A stretch of DNA of 64,000 nucleotides. It comes from Candidatus Sumerlaeota bacterium. GTDB taxonomy: Bacteria; Sumerlaeota; Sumerlaeia; JAFGJS01. How positions within the stretch are numbered: the first letter of the stretch is position 1; every line of letters begins with the position of its first letter. The notes under the pieces were generated by a model. The model saw nothing but the letters and a program-made list of their open reading frames with translations. It was not told where the DNA came from and did not search any database. This document shows, piece after piece, positions 7,288-16,161 of this stretch. A program made the position numbers and the translations under genes. The DNA lies in the NCBI GenBank assembly GCA_016928995.1, contig JAFGJS010000025.1, positions 1 to 64,000 on the forward strand, in the 5' to 3' direction.

Positions 7288-8415
7288 ATGGCCCTGCATC
7301 ATCCCCCACAACACCATGCTGAAGAAAAAACCGACGTCAAACTGCCCTATACCATGGCCGATCTGCTCAAGGCCAGCGTCGAGCAGAAAGCATCCGACTT
7401 GCATATCGCGGTCGGCCGTCCGCCGGTGCTGCGCATCCACGGCAACCTGGTGGATATGGATTACCCACCGCTCAAGCCGACGCACACCGAGCATCTCATT
7501 TACAGCGTCCTGACCGACCTGCAAAAGCAATTCTTCGAAGAAAACATGGAGCTCGACTTCTCCCTGAGCATCGCGAACATCAGCCGCTACAGGGTTAACG
7601 TGCACTATCAGCGCGGCACCGTGGCCGCGGCTTTCCGCACGATCCCCACCGTGATCCCGACGTTCGAAGCGCTGCATCTGCCACGACGCATCATGGAATA
7701 CATCGCGCGCCGCCCGAACGGACTCGCCCTGGTCACCGGCCCCACGGGACACGGAAAATCAACTACGCTGGCCGCTATCGTCGACCTGATCAACCGCGAG
7801 AAAGACTGCCATATCATCTGCGCTGAAGACCCCATCGAATACCTGCATCCGCATAAAAAAGCGCTCGTCGAGCAACGCGAAGTCAATGAGGACACCAAAT
7901 CATTCTCCACCGCCCTGAAGTTCGTTCTGCGCCAGGATCCGGACGTGATCATGGTCGGCGAAATGCGCGACCTGGACACCATCACCGCCGCGCTCACCGC
8001 CGCGGAAACCGGCCACCTGGTTTTCAGCACGCTGCACACCAACGACGTGATGCAGACCGTGGACCGCATCATCGACGTCTTCCCGCCATACCAGCAACAA
8101 CAAGTCCGCGTCCAATTGGCGGCGACCATCGAAGCCGTGTTCTGCCAGCGCCTGCTGCCATCCATTCTTGGCTCCGGACGCGAACTCGCCATCGAAATCC
8201 TGCTGGGCACCGACGCCGTGCGCAGTTTGATCCGCGAAGGAAAAACAGAGCAATTGCAGACCATGCTGGAAACATCCAGCAAGCAAGGCATGCAGACTAT
8301 GGACCGCAGTTTGAGCGACCTGGTGCTGCGTAAACGCATCTCGATGGAAACCGCGCGGCGCAACGCCAAGAAACCGCAGGAAGTCGAACGCTTCGTGATG
8401 AGCGGGGGCAAATAA
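7288..8415 (+). CDS. pilT: Type IV pilus retraction ATPase PilT
   Basis: A 375-residue cytoplasmic AAA-like secretion ATPase that powers pilus retraction and twitching motility. Walker A is GPTGHGKST at about residues 151-159. The Asp box and Walker B are seen in RQDPDVIMVGEMRD (about 215-228), the His box in AAETGHLVFSTLHT, and the PilT-specific C-terminal motif in DAVRSLIREGK. Length fits the family. ATG 7288 follows a GGAG site by 6-7 bases. The gene is not next to pilB, pilC or other pilus genes; a GspE/PilB-like ATPase lies 43 kb away at 50837. The first 20 residues (His- and Pro-rich) are an extra tail before the usual KASDLHI start. Confidence 0.95.
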   Translation: MALHHPPQHHAEEKTDVKLPYTMADLLKASVEQKASDLHIAVGRPPVLRIHGNLVDMDYPPLKPTHTEHLIYSVLTDLQKQFFEENMELDFSLSIANISRYRVNVHYQRGTVAAAFRTIPTVIPTFEALHLPRRIMEYIARRPNGLALVTGPTGHGKSTTLAAIVDLINREKDCHIICAEDPIEYLHPHKKALVEQREVNEDTKSFSTALKFVLRQDPDVIMVGEMRDLDTITAALTAAETGHLVFSTLHTNDVMQTVDRIIDVFPPYQQQQVRVQLAATIEAVFCQRLLPSILGSGRELAIEILLGTDAVRSLIREGKTEQLQTMLETSSKQGMQTMDRSLSDLVLRKRISMETARRNAKKPQEVERFVMSGGK

Positions 8416-8558
8416 AATCACGCGACAGCTGCTCATATATTTTTAAACTTGCCCCTATGCCCAGTCATACCGTTTAATAAAACAAAGGGAATCGGTTGGC
8501 GCATATCGCGATTCCAACAAACTACCGATCAGTATCATCCTCCATCAGGAGTCCGGTT

Positions 8559-9569
8559 GTGCAAACTTATCCCCTGCTCAGCCAGCCGATTTTCAAGGAG
8601 AAGATTTGGGGGGGGAGACGCCTGGAGCGCTGGTTCGCGGACCAGATGCCCGCCGATGTTCATATCGGCGAAATCTGGACGATTGCCGATCTCAAGGAAG
8701 GCTCATCCGCCGTCGCCAACGGACCGCTGGCCGGCAAAACGCTCTCGGAAGTCCGTGAAATCTGGGGACGGGAACTGATCGGAACCGCCTGGCCCGATCA
8801 CGAGCCGCGATTCCCCCTGCTCGTAAAATTCCTCGACGCGCATGAAAAGCTCAGTGTGCAGGTGCATCCCAGCGAAGAGGATTGCCTGAAGCATTTTCCA
8901 AACGGCAACGGCAAAGATGAGACGTGGATCGTGCTCGAATCCGAGCATGGATTCATCTATTACGGCTTTCAGCCCGGGGTCGACATCAATGACTACGACT
9001 GGGCCATGTCCCTCGGCGCGATTGAAAAACGCCTGCGCCATGTGGAGGTCAAGCCCGGCGACTGCTTCCGCATCCAGCCGGGAACGGTGCACGCAATCTG
9101 CGGCGGAGTGATGACGCTGGAAATCCAGCAGCCTTCCGACACTACCTTCCGCATCTTTGATTACGGCCGCACGGATGACGAAGGCAATCCGCGCCCCATG
9201 CATTACCAGGAATCGCGCAAGGTCATCCGCTTCAATTACGACGAGAATCCCGCGTTGAATCCGGAACGCGTTGAGACAAAGTATGGCGCGCTGGAGCTGC
9301 TGATCGAAGTCGAGGCTTACCGCATCGAACGGGCGCAAATCGAGAAATCGCTGAAATGGGAAGTCGATCCTCGAACCGCACAGACCCTGGTCGTGCTTGA
9401 AGGCGCCGGAGAACTCAGCGGCGGCGGTGAAAAAATTGCGCTCAAACCCGGCTCGACAGCGATCCTTCCCGCATCACTCGGTTCCGTGAAACTCACGCCC
9501 GAAAAAACCGGCGGCATGCTCATCGTCATCGCCGGCGCCAGCGGAGCGCCGCTGCTGCACCAAACGTAA
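8559..9569 (+). CDS. manA: Mannose-6-phosphate isomerase, class I
   Basis: A 336-residue zinc isomerase that interconverts fructose-6-phosphate and mannose-6-phosphate, feeding GDP-sugar and polysaccharide synthesis. Zinc-ligand motifs are visible: LSVQVHPSEED (Gln and His), TLEIQQPSDTTFRIFDYGR (Glu and the catalytic Arg region) and PGTVHAI. A KEKIWGG start motif is typical for the family. There is no good ATG. GTG at 8559 was chosen since CAGGAG lies 7 bases upstream; a TTG at 8496 would add 21 residues without a ribosome binding site. It converges on murB over a shared terminator, and the epimerase upstream also points to nucleotide-sugar metabolism. Confidence 0.9.
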   Translation: MQTYPLLSQPIFKEKIWGGRRLERWFADQMPADVHIGEIWTIADLKEGSSAVANGPLAGKTLSEVREIWGRELIGTAWPDHEPRFPLLVKFLDAHEKLSVQVHPSEEDCLKHFPNGNGKDETWIVLESEHGFIYYGFQPGVDINDYDWAMSLGAIEKRLRHVEVKPGDCFRIQPGTVHAICGGVMTLEIQQPSDTTFRIFDYGRTDDEGNPRPMHYQESRKVIRFNYDENPALNPERVETKYGALELLIEVEAYRIERAQIEKSLKWEVDPRTAQTLVVLEGAGELSGGGEKIALKPGSTAILPASLGSVKLTPEKTGGMLIVIAGASGAPLLHQT

Positions 9570-9591
9570 TTTCCTCAATTTTGTCAAAAAG

Positions 9592-9627
9592 ACATCGGGG
9601 GACGCGCCCTTGCGCATCCCCCGATGT
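9592..9627. terminator. Bidirectional terminator between manA and murB
   Basis: Perfect 10-bp stem ACATCGGGGG (9592-9601) and CCCCCGATGT (9618-9627). AAAAAG lies on the left (a T-run for minus-strand transcripts) and an AT-rich flank on the right. It sits in the 82-bp gap between convergent genes. Confidence 0.75.
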
Positions 9628-9651
9628 TATGAAATATAATTGCCGCCGATA

Positions 9652-10545
9652 TCAACGCGGCGACTGGATGATCTGCACTTCCACCGACAGATCGATGTCC
9701 TTCTGTTCCTTCACCGTCTGCTGGACCTGCATGATCAGTTCGAGGATGTCCTGCGCCGTGGCCTTGTTCTTATTCACGATGTAATTCGCATGGTCCGTCG
9801 AGACCATCGCGCCGCCCACGGTTGTGCCCTTCAGGCCGCATTCATCGATCAGCTGGCCTGCGGAATGATCCGGGGGATTCTTGAAAACGCAGCCGGATGA
9901 CTTGACGCCCGCTGGTTGAATTTGACGCAGCTTCTTATAGTGGGCCAGCCGTTCCTCGATCGCCTCGGGCGAATCGTGCACCAGCCGCAGCACCGCCTCA
10001 GTGACCACCATGCCGCGCAAAGCCGAATTGCGGTACTCAAATTCATACCCGCCCTTCTTGCAGGCGAAGCGCTCCCCAGCCGGAGTGTATCCGCGCACAG
10101 CCTCCACGAACGAACCGATGGACTGATTGGCGCTGCCGGAATTGCCCGTGACCGCGCCGCCCACCGTGCCGGGAATGTCCCAAAGAAACTCGATGCCGGT
10201 CAGGTTTTCCGCCACGGCGATATTCAACAGCCGGCTCAACGGCAACGCGCAGCCGACCCGGATCAAGTGTCCGTGAATCTTGATGTCGCGGAAAGCCTGG
10301 CCCAGTTTGATCACATAGCCGTCGTAATAATCATCCGCGAAAAAACAATTGGTACCGCCGCCGAGCATGTGCCACGGCACATCATTGGCATGCGCCCAAC
10401 GTAGAAATTCTCCCAGTCCTTCATCCGAATCCGCCACGACCAAAGCCTTGGCGCGGCAATCAATGCTGATCGACGTGAATTTCCCGACCGGCACATCCTG
10501 CCGTATTTCAATGCCGGGTATTTCCGGCGGGGCGAGATTGGTCAT
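9652..10545 (-). CDS. murB: UDP-N-acetylenolpyruvoylglucosamine reductase
   Basis: A 297-residue FAD enzyme that reduces UDP-GlcNAc-enolpyruvate to UDP-MurNAc for peptidoglycan. The FAD-binding region LGGGTNCFFAD (about 62-72), DIPGTVGGAVTGNSG and YEFEYRNSAL are family signatures. The proton-donor loop reads SSGCVFKNP with Cys219 where many MurB proteins have Ser. The C-terminal Glu is in DLSVEVQII. The protein lacks the long type I insertion, so it looks like a short (type II) MurB. ATG 10545 starts at MTNLAPP, with GAGGAG about 12 bases upstream; an ATG at 10587 would add 14 residues. It is transcribed towards manA. Confidence 0.93.
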   Translation of the reverse strand: MTNLAPPEIPGIEIRQDVPVGKFTSISIDCRAKALVVADSDEGLGEFLRWAHANDVPWHMLGGGTNCFFADDYYDGYVIKLGQAFRDIKIHGHLIRVGCALPLSRLLNIAVAENLTGIEFLWDIPGTVGGAVTGNSGSANQSIGSFVEAVRGYTPAGERFACKKGGYEFEYRNSALRGMVVTEAVLRLVHDSPEAIEERLAHYKKLRQIQPAGVKSSGCVFKNPPDHSAGQLIDECGLKGTTVGGAMVSTDHANYIVNKNKATAQDILELIMQVQQTVKEQKDIDLSVEVQIIQSPR

Positions 10546-10766
10546 TGTGCAAATTCGCTCCTCAGACTCAGTGCAAAGAATATTCATTCTCGCGCAAATG
10601 ACAACTCCGCATCATTCAACGCGATTTTCATTTTGCCTTCCCATCCGGCGAAAATGCAAGCGCATTTTGGCCCGGAAAATAATTTGCGGCGCCGAAGATC
10701 CATCACCCAAGCATAAAACTAATTGCTTGACCGTCCAGAGGGCGACAGCAATGCTATCGCAACAAA

Positions 10767-12830
10767 ATGACTATTACACGTGCGATGAATACCGCAAAAT
10801 ACACCGCTACATATCGCGAAATCCTCATCATGGCGGCCCTGGCGCTGGGGATCGCCACGATTCTTGTGGTCAGCAGCCACCGCCGCATCGAACGCGTCAA
10901 CAGCGACACGCTGATCATGGTTTCGTTTTACCGCGATCTGTTTGTCGATCACATTCGCATTCGCGGCTGGGAACTCGGTCCGGCGCCGTTCCTCATGCCC
11001 GACCTGCCCATTCTCTCCCTCGCCCTGGCCCTCACGTCTAACATCGGTTATGGCCTGACGCTGTATTCATTGCTGGTCTACGGCTTATTGCTGCTCAGCA
11101 TGGCCGTCTTGTTCAAACCGCCAAGCGAACAGTGGGCGCATGATAAAACCTTCGCGTGGGCCACTCTGCTGACCGGTCTGTTGCTGGCCACGCTGCTCAG
11201 CGCTGGCCGCAATAACGCGCTCGCGTTTTATCTCTTGCTCCCCTGCAACCACACCGGAGCGCTGCTCTGCGGCATATGGATTTTTCTGCTGGTCAAGCGC
11301 ATGGCTCTGCGCGGCGGAAATTGGAAAGCCATGCTTGGACTGTCGCTGCTGGTCATCGCGTCCACGTTCTCCGATCTCTGGCTGATTCCTCAATTCATCG
11401 CCCCCATCATCCTCAGCATCCTCGTCTTCTCCGCGCTGCGCTATATCCGCTGGCCCCTCGCGCTGGGTCTGAGCGTCAACATCGCGCTCAGCGCGGCTCT
11501 CGGCAAATACCTGATCCGCGAAATGCGAAAATATGGAATTTTCAACATCCCCCGCTCACGCGTAAAGGAATCCGAGGAATACCTGCATGCCTACCTCCGC
11601 GATTTGAGCCATATCGTCCAACACCAGCCGCTGCTGTTCGCACTGATCGCGATTTTCATCATCCTGACGCTCGCATTCTTCTGGAGCAAACGCAAAGAAC
11701 TGCTGCGCCCCAATGAGCGCTCCGCAGAAACGCGAGACGAGGATTTCAATCTGCGCTTCAGCCTGTTCTTCATCCTCATCGCATCGCTCGCCTCTCTCGC
11801 CGCCCCCATCGCCTTGAAAAAATGGGGCAGCATGGAAAACATCCGCTATCTGCTTCCCTTTTTCGCCTTGCCGCCGCTGGGGCTGGGCGCCCTGCTGGCG
11901 CACTCCCTGCGAGCATGGCCCGCCAAACGCCTGTGGATCGCCGGAACCATGCTGACAGCCGTCTGCCTGGGCTTCAGTTCTCACAACATTAAATACTTCC
12001 GCCGCTCAGACTTGGCGCTCCCCTACCGCGAATCATTCCGGAAAATGGAGCGGCACCTCGCCGGACGGAACATGCTGTACGGCTACGGCAACTACTGGTA
12101 CGCCCGGCTGCTCACTCTCGAATCGCGCCGCGGTCTGCAAATCAACGAGATTCACCCCGACGTATACATGAATCAATGGATGAACAATCCCAATCGCTAT
12201 TTCGGCTTGCCCGGCTCGAATCATGGCGAATATCCGGCGTATACTTTCATCCTGATGAACGGCATCGAAAGCCCACGCGTGCTCGCTCAATTCGGCGAAC
12301 CGGCGCAGAAACTGCGTTTCGAGGAAAACGACGAAGCGTTGGAAGTCTGGATCTACAACCGGCCGCAGGACGTCAAGTTCCGCAACTTCTGCCGCACAGC
12401 GGCTTTTTTCCGCGCCTTCCGCCGGCCGGAATCGAAACCGGTCGTTTACAGTGATTTGGCGCAATACATCGCCGACGGCACGTATTGGGAAGACAGCGAC
12501 CTCTTCCCCGTGCCGGCAGATTTGACGCTCGAAGTGAAATACGATCAGCCGCTCAGCGGGGACGTGCTGGAAATTTCGGCCGACGCTAATGACAAATATC
12601 ATGTGACGCTGCTCAGCGAAGGAGAAACCATCGGCGAACTGGATCTGCCGCCCATGCTCGGAGGCAATATGCGCGCACGGTTTCTGCCCTTGCCGTCCGA
12701 AGCCGCCAACCGGCCCATCGACACGATCCAACTGAGACCGGACAATGACGCCGCGCCATTCCTTCTGGGCCATCTGGCGCTCTACAAGGACCCTTCGCCG
12801 CCGGAAGCGAAGGCGACGCATGAAAGATAG
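10767..12830 (+). CDS. Large polytopic membrane protein with C-terminal soluble domain
   Basis: A 687-residue protein. Residues 20-430 hold about 10-11 hydrophobic helices (for example LIMAALALGIATILVV, LLTGLLLATLLSAG, LALGLSVNIALSAAL, LFFILIASLASLAAPIAL). The remaining 250 residues are soluble and should face the periplasm. The topology resembles GT-C glycosyltransferases or O-antigen-type membrane proteins, but I see no convincing catalytic Asp/Glu motif near the first loop, so function is open. Multiple ATGs occur (10767, 10785); no strong ribosome binding site separates them. It stands divergently from murB and is followed by a long hairpin and then the CHAT protease gene on the same strand. 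Confidence 0.75.
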   Translation: MTITRAMNTAKYTATYREILIMAALALGIATILVVSSHRRIERVNSDTLIMVSFYRDLFVDHIRIRGWELGPAPFLMPDLPILSLALALTSNIGYGLTLYSLLVYGLLLLSMAVLFKPPSEQWAHDKTFAWATLLTGLLLATLLSAGRNNALAFYLLLPCNHTGALLCGIWIFLLVKRMALRGGNWKAMLGLSLLVIASTFSDLWLIPQFIAPIILSILVFSALRYIRWPLALGLSVNIALSAALGKYLIREMRKYGIFNIPRSRVKESEEYLHAYLRDLSHIVQHQPLLFALIAIFIILTLAFFWSKRKELLRPNERSAETRDEDFNLRFSLFFILIASLASLAAPIALKKWGSMENIRYLLPFFALPPLGLGALLAHSLRAWPAKRLWIAGTMLTAVCLGFSSHNIKYFRRSDLALPYRESFRKMERHLAGRNMLYGYGNYWYARLLTLESRRGLQINEIHPDVYMNQWMNNPNRYFGLPGSNHGEYPAYTFILMNGIESPRVLAQFGEPAQKLRFEENDEALEVWIYNRPQDVKFRNFCRTAAFFRAFRRPESKPVVYSDLAQYIADGTYWEDSDLFPVPADLTLEVKYDQPLSGDVLEISADANDKYHVTLLSEGETIGELDLPPMLGGNMRARFLPLPSEAANRPIDTIQLRPDNDAAPFLLGHLALYKDPSPPEAKATHER

Positions 12831-12865
12831 CGGCGCAACGAGTCATTATCGCCATCTTATTTTTT

Positions 12866-12960
12866 CTTGCTCTTGCTCTCGCTCTTGCTCTGGCTCATAC
12901 TCAATCTCTGACGTAATTTAAGAGCGAGATTGAGAGCAAGAGCAAGAGCGAGAGCAAGAG
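12866..12960. repeat. Long inverted repeat of GAGCAAGAGC-type units
   Basis: The left arm (12866-12896) consists of CTTGCTCTTGCTCTCGCTC-like units. The right arm (12922-12960) is its reverse complement, made of GAGCAAGAGC and GAGCGAGAGC units, with one or two mismatches over 27 bp. Inside, TCAATCTC (12901-12908) can also pair with GAGATTGA (12926-12933). The result is a near-complete 95-bp hairpin just before the CHAT gene. It lacks a T-run and looks like a dispersed intergenic repeat more than a simple terminator. Confidence 0.85.
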
Positions 12961-12982
12961 TATAATAGAAAGCATATCACCC

Positions 12983-15631
12983 ATGCTCTGGGAAGCGCGG
13001 CTGCATGCGGATCGCCCTTCGATCCGCCGTCATCAAACCTACCTGCGGTTGGAATTCCGCGCGGAGGATGGATCGGCGTTTGCCAGCAACTCCGTCGAGG
13101 CCGAACAGGCGCGGAAAATCTGGAGCGCCCTCGAAGGCGGACTGGAACGCAACTATCAGCTGCGCTTGACCATCCTGAAAAACCGCATGGCGCACGATCT
13201 CGAAGATTGGTTCCACGCCTTCTTCCCCAACCCCGGCGGATACGGCGAGGCCTTCGCCCGGCTCTTCGAAGAGACCGGACACACCATCCTCTTCAGCGTG
13301 GACGCGCCGGAATGGCAGTGGTTCCCGCTCGAAGCGTTTTATTTTAATCAACAATTCCTGGCCTTGCGCCATTGCGTGATTCGCCGCACCGGCTCCACGG
13401 AATGCCACGCGCCTCAAGCCGGTCAATCCTTCGCCGCACTCACCGGCGCCGCCAAGCTCGGCTCCGGCGAATGGGCTGACGCCTCCCGTCTGCTCGCTTC
13501 GACCCGCCGCGCGGAAGACCGCATGCTGGCCGCCGAATTGCAACCTCGCCCTCAAAACCCCTTTCAAGCCGATCACATCTATTACATTGGCCATCATGAA
13601 ATCGGCAAAGGGTTGGCTCTGCAAACGGACGATGAAAATGGCGATTCCACATGGTTCTCCGCGAATCAACTGCAAACGAACGAGGAGCCGCCCGCCTCTG
13701 TTTTTCTGAACGCCTGCCACAGCGCCGCGGCATACACTGAATCCACTGACGCAGATTCCAGGGACGAACCATTCGCCACTTGGGCCGCGCAACGCCAGGC
13801 GCCGCTGTTCATCGGCCACGCCGGGCGCATCGCCCCGGAATTCGCCGCGAGCCTGGCCGACCGCTTTTACGATGCCTGGCTTGGCCGGCGCCAGTCCGCT
13901 CCGGAAGCATGGCGGCAAGCGCTCGGTTCGCAAACCTCGCTGCAAATGCAGGACGGCTCCGCCGCGCTGATCGGCTGCCGTTTTTATGCCGCACATCCCG
14001 CGTTCAAAATCAACGCGAAACAGCAAAACGAATCGCAGGCTCAACAGACAGCAGGTTCGACGGCTTCAACCCTTAGCGCCCGTCAAGCCTCGCTGCGCCT
14101 CGCGCTTCGAGCCGCAGTCGCCTTGCTCCTGGGGCTGATCCTGATCTTTCTCTTTTTCAAAAGCCGCGACACCCCATTCATGACACCCATGTCCCAGCCC
14201 CGCATGGTTTTGCGCGGCAACGTGCTCTATTCCACAAAGCCCTGGATGATCACGAACAAAGGAACGCCGGTTTCGCTCTTGCCGGTAAAATACGAGGACC
14301 AGGTGACAACCATCGTGCTGGAGCAGGACGTTCAGATCGCCCATCAATCAACGCTGAACATACCCGCCGGGCTGGACATCATCATCGCGCCCAAGCGCCG
14401 CATCATCTGCCACGGACGCCTTGAGGCATATGGCGAGGTGAACGCGCCGATCCGCTTCCTGGCGCGCGATGCCGCCGAAGCATCCCGCTGGGGCGGCATC
14501 TTCATCGGACCCAAAACGTATCAAGACCTCAGCCCTTTCGCCAGTTTCTCCTACTGCGAATTCAGCGGCGGAGGCGGCGTGGCAATTTCGCATCGCACCC
14601 AGCCGGATCCGCAGCTCGGGCAAAACTGGTTTGAGTACGACCAGATCGACATCCCGCCGTTTGGCCAAGACGTCGCCGTGCCCGCGCAAAGTCATCGCGG
14701 AGGCGCGATCTTCGCCTGGCGCGCCGCCCCGGAATTCTACAACTGCCGCTTTGAAAACAACAGCGCGGCTTACGGCGGCGCGGTCTATCTGCGCAACACC
14801 GGCTTCGGCGCCGTCATGTCCGACTGCGTCTTTGAAAACAACAAAAGCCAGATAGTCGGAGGCGCGCTGTTTCTACTCGGCGCCATGTTCGAGGCAGACG
14901 AACTGCATTTCACGAACAACCGCACTGGCCAGGCCGGCGGCGCCATCTGCGTCTTCCGCGACTCCAGCCTGACTCTCAGGCACTCAGCATTCATCAATAA
15001 CCGTTCCGGCATCGCAGGCGGCGGCATCTACTTCTACACCAAGAAAGGCAGCGCTCAACGGGAGAACTGCGAACATACGCTGGAGCAGTTGGAGTTTTAC
15101 GGCAACACCGCCGGACGCGACGGCGCAGGCATCAGTTACGACGGCGACAACGGCGACTTGAAAGCCAAGAATCTCATTTTCAAAGGGAACCGCCTGATCG
15201 GCCAGGCCACGGAAGGAATCCCCAATCCCGCCGACGAGCAGAACAAGGAAGGATGCGCCCTGTTCTTCAATCCGGAAAACGACAATCCTCAGGAACCGCT
15301 GCATGTCGAGTTCTCCTCGATCATCGCCCGGGGCAACATCATCGTCTGGCGCGAACATTACAATCACGACGGACAGACGATCCAGGCGTCCGGCAGCGCC
15401 GCGTACTTCGGCCCATGCATGGACGTCCGCTTGAACCTCGCGCAATGGACGGTGAGCGACAACATGGGGTATAATTCCTGCACGCCGATCGGCTACGACG
15501 AACGCATGGAGGGCGCCTCGCTCGAAGCGATTGAGCGCATCACGCGAACCTTGAATCCCGCGGCCAATCCCAACCGCAAAATCCCCCCCGAAGAAGCGGA
15601 ACAAATCGCGCGTAATATCATGACTCAATAA
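12983..15631 (+). CDS. CHAT caspase-like protease - transmembrane helix - Pmp-like beta-helix fusion
   Basis: An 882-residue protein in three parts. Residues 1-345 end in a CHAT (caspase-like) domain. The catalytic His region is IYYIGHHEIG (H204/H205) and the catalytic Cys lies in VFLNACHSA (C245), followed by the family's ATWAAQRQAPLFIGHAG and APEAWRQAL elements. Residues about 374-392 form a single membrane helix (AAVALLLGLILIFLFF). From about 400 to 830 runs a right-handed beta-helix. It opens with LEQDVQIAHQSTLNIPAGL and SRWGGIFIG and contains at least four FxNN...GGA(I/L/V) units (FENNSAAYGGAV, FENNKSQIVGGAL, FTNNRTGQAGGAI, FINNRSGIAGGGI), as in chlamydial Pmp repeats. With the protease inside, the beta-helix would be outside the inner membrane (inference). 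No partner gene is obvious nearby. Confidence 0.85.
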   Translation: MLWEARLHADRPSIRRHQTYLRLEFRAEDGSAFASNSVEAEQARKIWSALEGGLERNYQLRLTILKNRMAHDLEDWFHAFFPNPGGYGEAFARLFEETGHTILFSVDAPEWQWFPLEAFYFNQQFLALRHCVIRRTGSTECHAPQAGQSFAALTGAAKLGSGEWADASRLLASTRRAEDRMLAAELQPRPQNPFQADHIYYIGHHEIGKGLALQTDDENGDSTWFSANQLQTNEEPPASVFLNACHSAAAYTESTDADSRDEPFATWAAQRQAPLFIGHAGRIAPEFAASLADRFYDAWLGRRQSAPEAWRQALGSQTSLQMQDGSAALIGCRFYAAHPAFKINAKQQNESQAQQTAGSTASTLSARQASLRLALRAAVALLLGLILIFLFFKSRDTPFMTPMSQPRMVLRGNVLYSTKPWMITNKGTPVSLLPVKYEDQVTTIVLEQDVQIAHQSTLNIPAGLDIIIAPKRRIICHGRLEAYGEVNAPIRFLARDAAEASRWGGIFIGPKTYQDLSPFASFSYCEFSGGGGVAISHRTQPDPQLGQNWFEYDQIDIPPFGQDVAVPAQSHRGGAIFAWRAAPEFYNCRFENNSAAYGGAVYLRNTGFGAVMSDCVFENNKSQIVGGALFLLGAMFEADELHFTNNRTGQAGGAICVFRDSSLTLRHSAFINNRSGIAGGGIYFYTKKGSAQRENCEHTLEQLEFYGNTAGRDGAGISYDGDNGDLKAKNLIFKGNRLIGQATEGIPNPADEQNKEGCALFFNPENDNPQEPLHVEFSSIIARGNIIVWREHYNHDGQTIQASGSAAYFGPCMDVRLNLAQWTVSDNMGYNSCTPIGYDERMEGASLEAIERITRTLNPAANPNRKIPPEEAEQIARNIMTQ

Positions 15632-15730
15632 TCATCCGCGCATCGCGGGGAGAACCCTGGTGAAAGCATCCACGCGCTGGCGAAAAAAGATAATCGGATC
15701 AATCGGCGGGTTTTTCTTAAGGCAACCTTT

Positions 15731-15831
15731 AAATTTTCACACATAAGCGCACGGCATATAAAAAATTCAATCATTACATTTATCGTGATCTCAATTCGGT
15801 TCTTTGCGCCTTGGCGTCTTTGCGTTAAATT
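15731..15831 (-). repeat. Dispersed intergenic repeat, copy A
   Basis: The segment begins AAATTTTCACACA, carries AATTCAATCATTACATTTA in the middle and ends TTCTTTGCGCCttggCGTCTTTGCGTTAAAT. The reverse complement of 25065-25160 shows the same blocks in the same order (AAATTTTCACAC, TTTCAATCATTGCATTTA, TTCTTTGCGCCTCTGCGTCT). The TTTGCGTCTTTGCGTTAAA-type core is familiar as a widespread intergenic repeat in many bacterial genomes. Confidence 0.8.
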
Positions 15832-16132
15832 GCTTACGGTTCTCTTTGATTTTAAAATAAACACTCCCCCGCAATCGTCGTCGCCGCTTTTCGGACACTG
15901 ACCCGAATCCACTACTGACGGGGCCGCAGCCGGAGGTTGGAGTCAGCCTGACAGGCAAGCCAGACGCCTAAATTCCGGACCTTTAGAACCCTGGGAAAAT
16001 TAATTTGATCCAGTTCCGAATAGTCAAAGCACGTGCGCCGCAGGGGAGCATGCTCGCTATATTTTCAAACTTTTCAATGAGCCTGTTTGCTCGTAACTTC
16101 CGCTTCCTATAGTCCCTCATAGCTTGATTGAG

Positions 16133-16161
16133 ATTATACTCAAAACGCCTTGCGAAGTCAA
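16133..16161 (-). promoter_or_regulatory. Near-consensus sigma-70 promoter reading leftward
   Basis: On the minus strand, TTGACT (16161-16156) and TATAAT (16138-16133) are separated by exactly 17 bases. The -10 box lies inside an imperfect dyad TTGAGTATAATCTCAA, which could be an operator. It reads away from the stop of the MerR-like gene into a region with no clear gene, so it may drive a small RNA or a very short protein. Confidence 0.55.

Noticed and set aside
8496-8558. TTG start for manA giving 21 extra residues
   Set aside because: No ribosome binding site; the GTG at 8559 has CAGGAG at good spacing and begins at the conserved part.
15625-15912. 95-codon minus-strand frame after the CHAT gene
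   Set aside because: Most of it is the dispersed repeat (NLTQRRQGAKNR is the translated repeat core). No ribosome binding site.
15900-16126. 6S, SRP, RNase P or tmRNA gene
   Set aside because: I compared the structured stretch with the conserved cores of these RNAs and found no match; the 5' and 3' ends do not form the long closing stem of 6S RNA.
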